From Aurantibacter aestuarii (GTDB lineage Bacteria; Bacteroidota; Bacteroidia; Flavobacteriales; Flavobacteriaceae), in assembly GCF_003008425.1 (NCBI RefSeq), contig NZ_PXOQ01000007.1, forward strand, positions 520,419 to 584,418: a DNA stretch of 64,000 nt, in the 5' to 3' direction. Within the stretch, counting starts at the first letter, position 1. Every line of letters begins with the position of its first letter. Shown here one piece after another: positions 61,963-64,000 of this stretch. The notes beneath the pieces were generated by a model. That model saw only the letters and a program-made list of their open reading frames with translations. It had not been told where the DNA came from and did not search any database. The position numbers and the translations under genes are program-made.

Positions 61963-64000
61963 TTATTCTTTCAAGAATTTTTTGGTTATTAAACCATCTG
62001 CAGTATCAAATTGTATTAAATACATGCCAGCTTCTATATTAGAAACATTTAAACTTTGGTTAGAAGTTGTTCCTCTAGCCACTTGTTGTCCTAACATATT
62101 TACAACTTTAAATGGCACATTTTCAATATTAGATTTAATGTACAAAGTATTTCCTTTTACAGGATTAGGATATATGTTAAATTCAATAGCTTCTAAAGTA
62201 GCTACTTCAGTTCTACTATTATCCACTCGCGGAGTTCCACAAGTTCCTAAATTTATCCATCCTGTAGAAGTTCTTTCATATAAACTTCCTTGGTATGTTA
62301 CACGATCTCCTACGCTATAACTAGTACTACTATTATATGGACTAACACCAGCACATTTGTCGGCAGGAGCATTCGTAAGTGCAATAGCATCTACCGCCAT
62401 ATCACCTTGCCAAGTCGTTCCTGTGGTACCATCAAAACGTAATTTAATAGTACTGCTTGAATAGGCAGATAAATCCACATCGGCATCTAACCAAGCATTA
62501 CCTTGATTTCCAGTTCTGGTCCAAATAGTTGTCCAAGAAGATCCATTATTGGTTGAAACGGCTAATTTTAAATTACCCATGTTACTTGCACCATACATAT
62601 GGTACTTGAAAGTAAAACGACCTTGAGATACTCCAGAAAGATTATAACATGGAGATTCTATTATAGCACGACTCACGTTATTGTTTGGAGCAGAAGACTC
62701 CATATAGATATATTGTGAACCTTGAGAAGCACTTGTTGGTCCTGTATTACTAGATGCAGTAGATCCACTTTGTCTTGTCCAGTTAAAATCATCGTTTGTA
62801 GCTTGTGTCCAAGCTCCAAAACCACTTTCAAATCCTTCATTGTAAGGGAAGCTTGATACTGTATTGCTACAAGACGAACCTCCAGTTCCACTACTTGTAA
62901 TGTTAACTGTATAGTCTTCAACTTCACCATAATCAAACGTTTCACAAGATGTTGGTACACCATTATATTTCATAGAAACTCTTAATCTCGTAGTTCCATT
63001 AAGGGCAGTAGTTGGTATAGAAACCGTTCCAGTTACTGGACTTGTTTGAGATGCAGCTCTAGAAAATATTTGTTCTCCAGCATCATTAAAATCTCCGTCT
63101 TGATTAAAATCAATCCAAGCAGCATAACCTTCGCTGTAAGTTGTTCCTGTCCAAGTAGGTGTTACGCTTAAAGTATAGCTAGACCCTTTAGTTAAAGATG
63201 TTGAAATCGAAGTAAAATTAGAATAGCTTTGAGCACCAGAATTATTGTTAATACTTCCTAGCTTAACATTGCTAATATATTCATCTGCAACACTATTTCC
63301 TTGAGAAGCGCAATATTGATTCCCTGTTTGACAAGGTGTACATGAGCCACCACAATCTACTCCAGTTTCATTTCCATTTTGAACACCATCATTACAAGTA
63401 GGCTGAACAACAGCTCCACATTTATCAGATAAGGCTAAAGAACGTCTTGGTCCACCAGCAGCTAAAACAGCTCTCATTCGGTTTTTTTGACCTTGTGTAA
63501 ATAAATTCATACACGAATCATTCGTGTAATCCATATAGTTTTGTGGCATATCTGTAGAAGAACATGACACTTGGCCAACTGGGCATCCTCTATTTGAAGT
63601 TTGGTGTGTAGGTGTATCACTTACAAAATCGTTTCCACAATTAGCATCTCCCCAGATGTGACGTAAATTTAAATAGTGTCCAATTTCATGTGTGGTAGTT
63701 CTTCCACCATCATACGGAGCAGTTACAGCACCTGTACGACCAAATGCATTATAAATCATAACAAGACCATCGGTAGCTGCAGAACCTCCAGGAAATTGAG
63801 CATAACCTAATAAATTTATAGTTTGTCCTCCAGAAACAGTAGTCATTTTAGGAACAACCCACATGTTTAAATATTCTGCAGTATTCCATGGGTCAATTCC
63901 ACCTGAAGATGAGCGTTTTGCGTCATCGTTTGCGCCCCAATCCTGTCTTGTGGTTTGTTTACGGGTAATCCCAGTAGTCGCATTTCCATTTGGGTCTACA
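61963..64000 (-). CDS. Secreted M43-type metalloprotease with T9SS sorting signal (5' end outside window)
   Basis: The frame is open to the window edge (upstream of the Met at 63864 it reads GGIDPWNTAEYLN), so the start lies beyond it. Domains, in order: pappalysin/cytophagalysin-like catalytic domain with zinc site TTHEIGHYLNLRHIWGD and Met-turn NYMDYTNDSCMNLF; a TCNDGVQNGNETGVDCGG Cys-rich loop; a GEVED domain (AAWIDFNQDGDFNDAGEQIF, GEVEDYTVNI); a MAM-like domain (NEGFESGFGAWTQ); a chitin-binding-like segment (YSVGDRVTYQGSLYERTST); and a T9SS type A C-terminal signal (FNIYPNPVKGNTLYI to LITKKFLKE). Secreted by T9SS and likely degrades extracellular proteins. Confidence 0.92.
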   Translation of the reverse strand, partial: VDPNGNATTGITRKQTTRQDWGANDDAKRSSSGGIDPWNTAEYLNMWVVPKMTTVSGGQTINLLGYAQFPGGSAATDGLVMIYNAFGRTGAVTAPYDGGRTTTHEIGHYLNLRHIWGDANCGNDFVSDTPTHQTSNRGCPVGQVSCSSTDMPQNYMDYTNDSCMNLFTQGQKNRMRAVLAAGGPRRSLALSDKCGAVVQPTCNDGVQNGNETGVDCGGSCTPCQTGNQYCASQGNSVADEYISNVKLGSINNNSGAQSYSNFTSISTSLTKGSSYTLSVTPTWTGTTYSEGYAAWIDFNQDGDFNDAGEQIFSRAASQTSPVTGTVSIPTTALNGTTRLRVSMKYNGVPTSCETFDYGEVEDYTVNITSSGTGGSSCSNTVSSFPYNEGFESGFGAWTQATNDDFNWTRQSGSTASSNTGPTSASQGSQYIYMESSAPNNNVSRAIIESPCYNLSGVSQGRFTFKYHMYGASNMGNLKLAVSTNNGSSWTTIWTRTGNQGNAWLDADVDLSAYSSSTIKLRFDGTTGTTWQGDMAVDAIALTNAPADKCAGVSPYNSSTSYSVGDRVTYQGSLYERTSTGWINLGTCGTPRVDNSRTEVATLEAIEFNIYPNPVKGNTLYIKSNIENVPFKVVNMLGQQVARGTTSNQSLNVSNIEAGMYLIQFDTADGLITKKFLKE

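Noticed and set aside
62673-62963. 96-codon minus-strand frame within the metalloprotease gene
   Set aside because: Out-of-frame shadow of the protease gene on the same strand, with no independent support.

Overview
This window is AT-rich chromosomal DNA from a marine-type member of the Bacteroidota, almost certainly family Flavobacteriaceae. Evidence: TAnnTTTG-type -7 boxes in place of sigma70 -10 boxes, a TonB receptor with a carboxypeptidase-like N-terminal domain paired with an outer-membrane lipoprotein, a DUF4270-type lipoprotein next to glmS, a split atpD-atpC pair, a HemC-HemD fusion, and a secreted M43 metalloprotease ending in a type IX secretion (T9SS) C-terminal signal. I cannot name the genus from the sequence alone.

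Layout. 0-7.2 kb: 3' part of a prolyl oligopeptidase, then a leftward block (panC, panD, a flippase-like membrane protein, an esterase-like protein, radA, a small lipoprotein). 7.4-18.2 kb, rightward: a GT5-domain protein, a DUF4270-type lipoprotein, glmS, a TonB receptor with an SGNH lipoprotein, and atpD-atpC. 18.2-36.1 kb: housekeeping and small-protein genes on both strands (gpsA, two OsmC proteins, nadD, gmk, yicC, a thioesterase, a DMT transporter, an ArsC-like protein, DinB, a trans-sulfuration PLP enzyme, a TerB-DnaJ protein, a bacilliredoxin, plsC, an acyl-ACP desaturase, an HD phosphohydrolase, an AraC regulator, an enoyl-CoA hydratase, a sensor kinase), many with overlapping or nearly abutting ends. 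36.1-36.6 kb: repeat-filled spacer. 36.6-57.8 kb: heme biosynthesis: hemJ, a MATE transporter and hemH leftward, then an AraC regulator divergent from hemA, hemCD, tRNA-Ser(GGA), hemE, an EI24/CysZ-like protein, hemF and hemB rightward. This covers every step from glutamyl-tRNA to protoheme except hemL. 57.9-64 kb: a CNNM/CBS protein, a methyltransferase of the Ogt type, a serine hydrolase, a PH-domain protein, a PolB-like exonuclease, and the 3' part of the T9SS metalloprotease.

The most unusual part is 39.7-47.8 kb, which separates hemH from the AraC-hemA pair. It holds a 1157-aa TraB/GumN-type protein, a 614-aa protein with a C-terminal PD-(D/E)XK nuclease-like signature, and three tandem secreted paralogs. 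Between the nuclease gene and the trio lie two gene-tail fragments side by side: a copy of the last 48 codons of the AraC gene and a copy of the last codons of the TraB/GumN gene. The order TraB tail - cargo 1 - AraC tail - TraB tail - cargo 2 - AraC is what a tandem duplication, or a single-crossover insertion, of a cargo slot bounded by these two genes would leave. It marks the locus as a likely hot spot for accessory genes and makes the nuclease-like gene a candidate cargo or defence gene.

Two dispersed intergenic repeat families occur: a roughly 80-100 bp palindromic element (four copies) and a short GAGCGCAGTCGA-type element (six copies). No CRISPR array, transposase, integrase or rRNA was seen.
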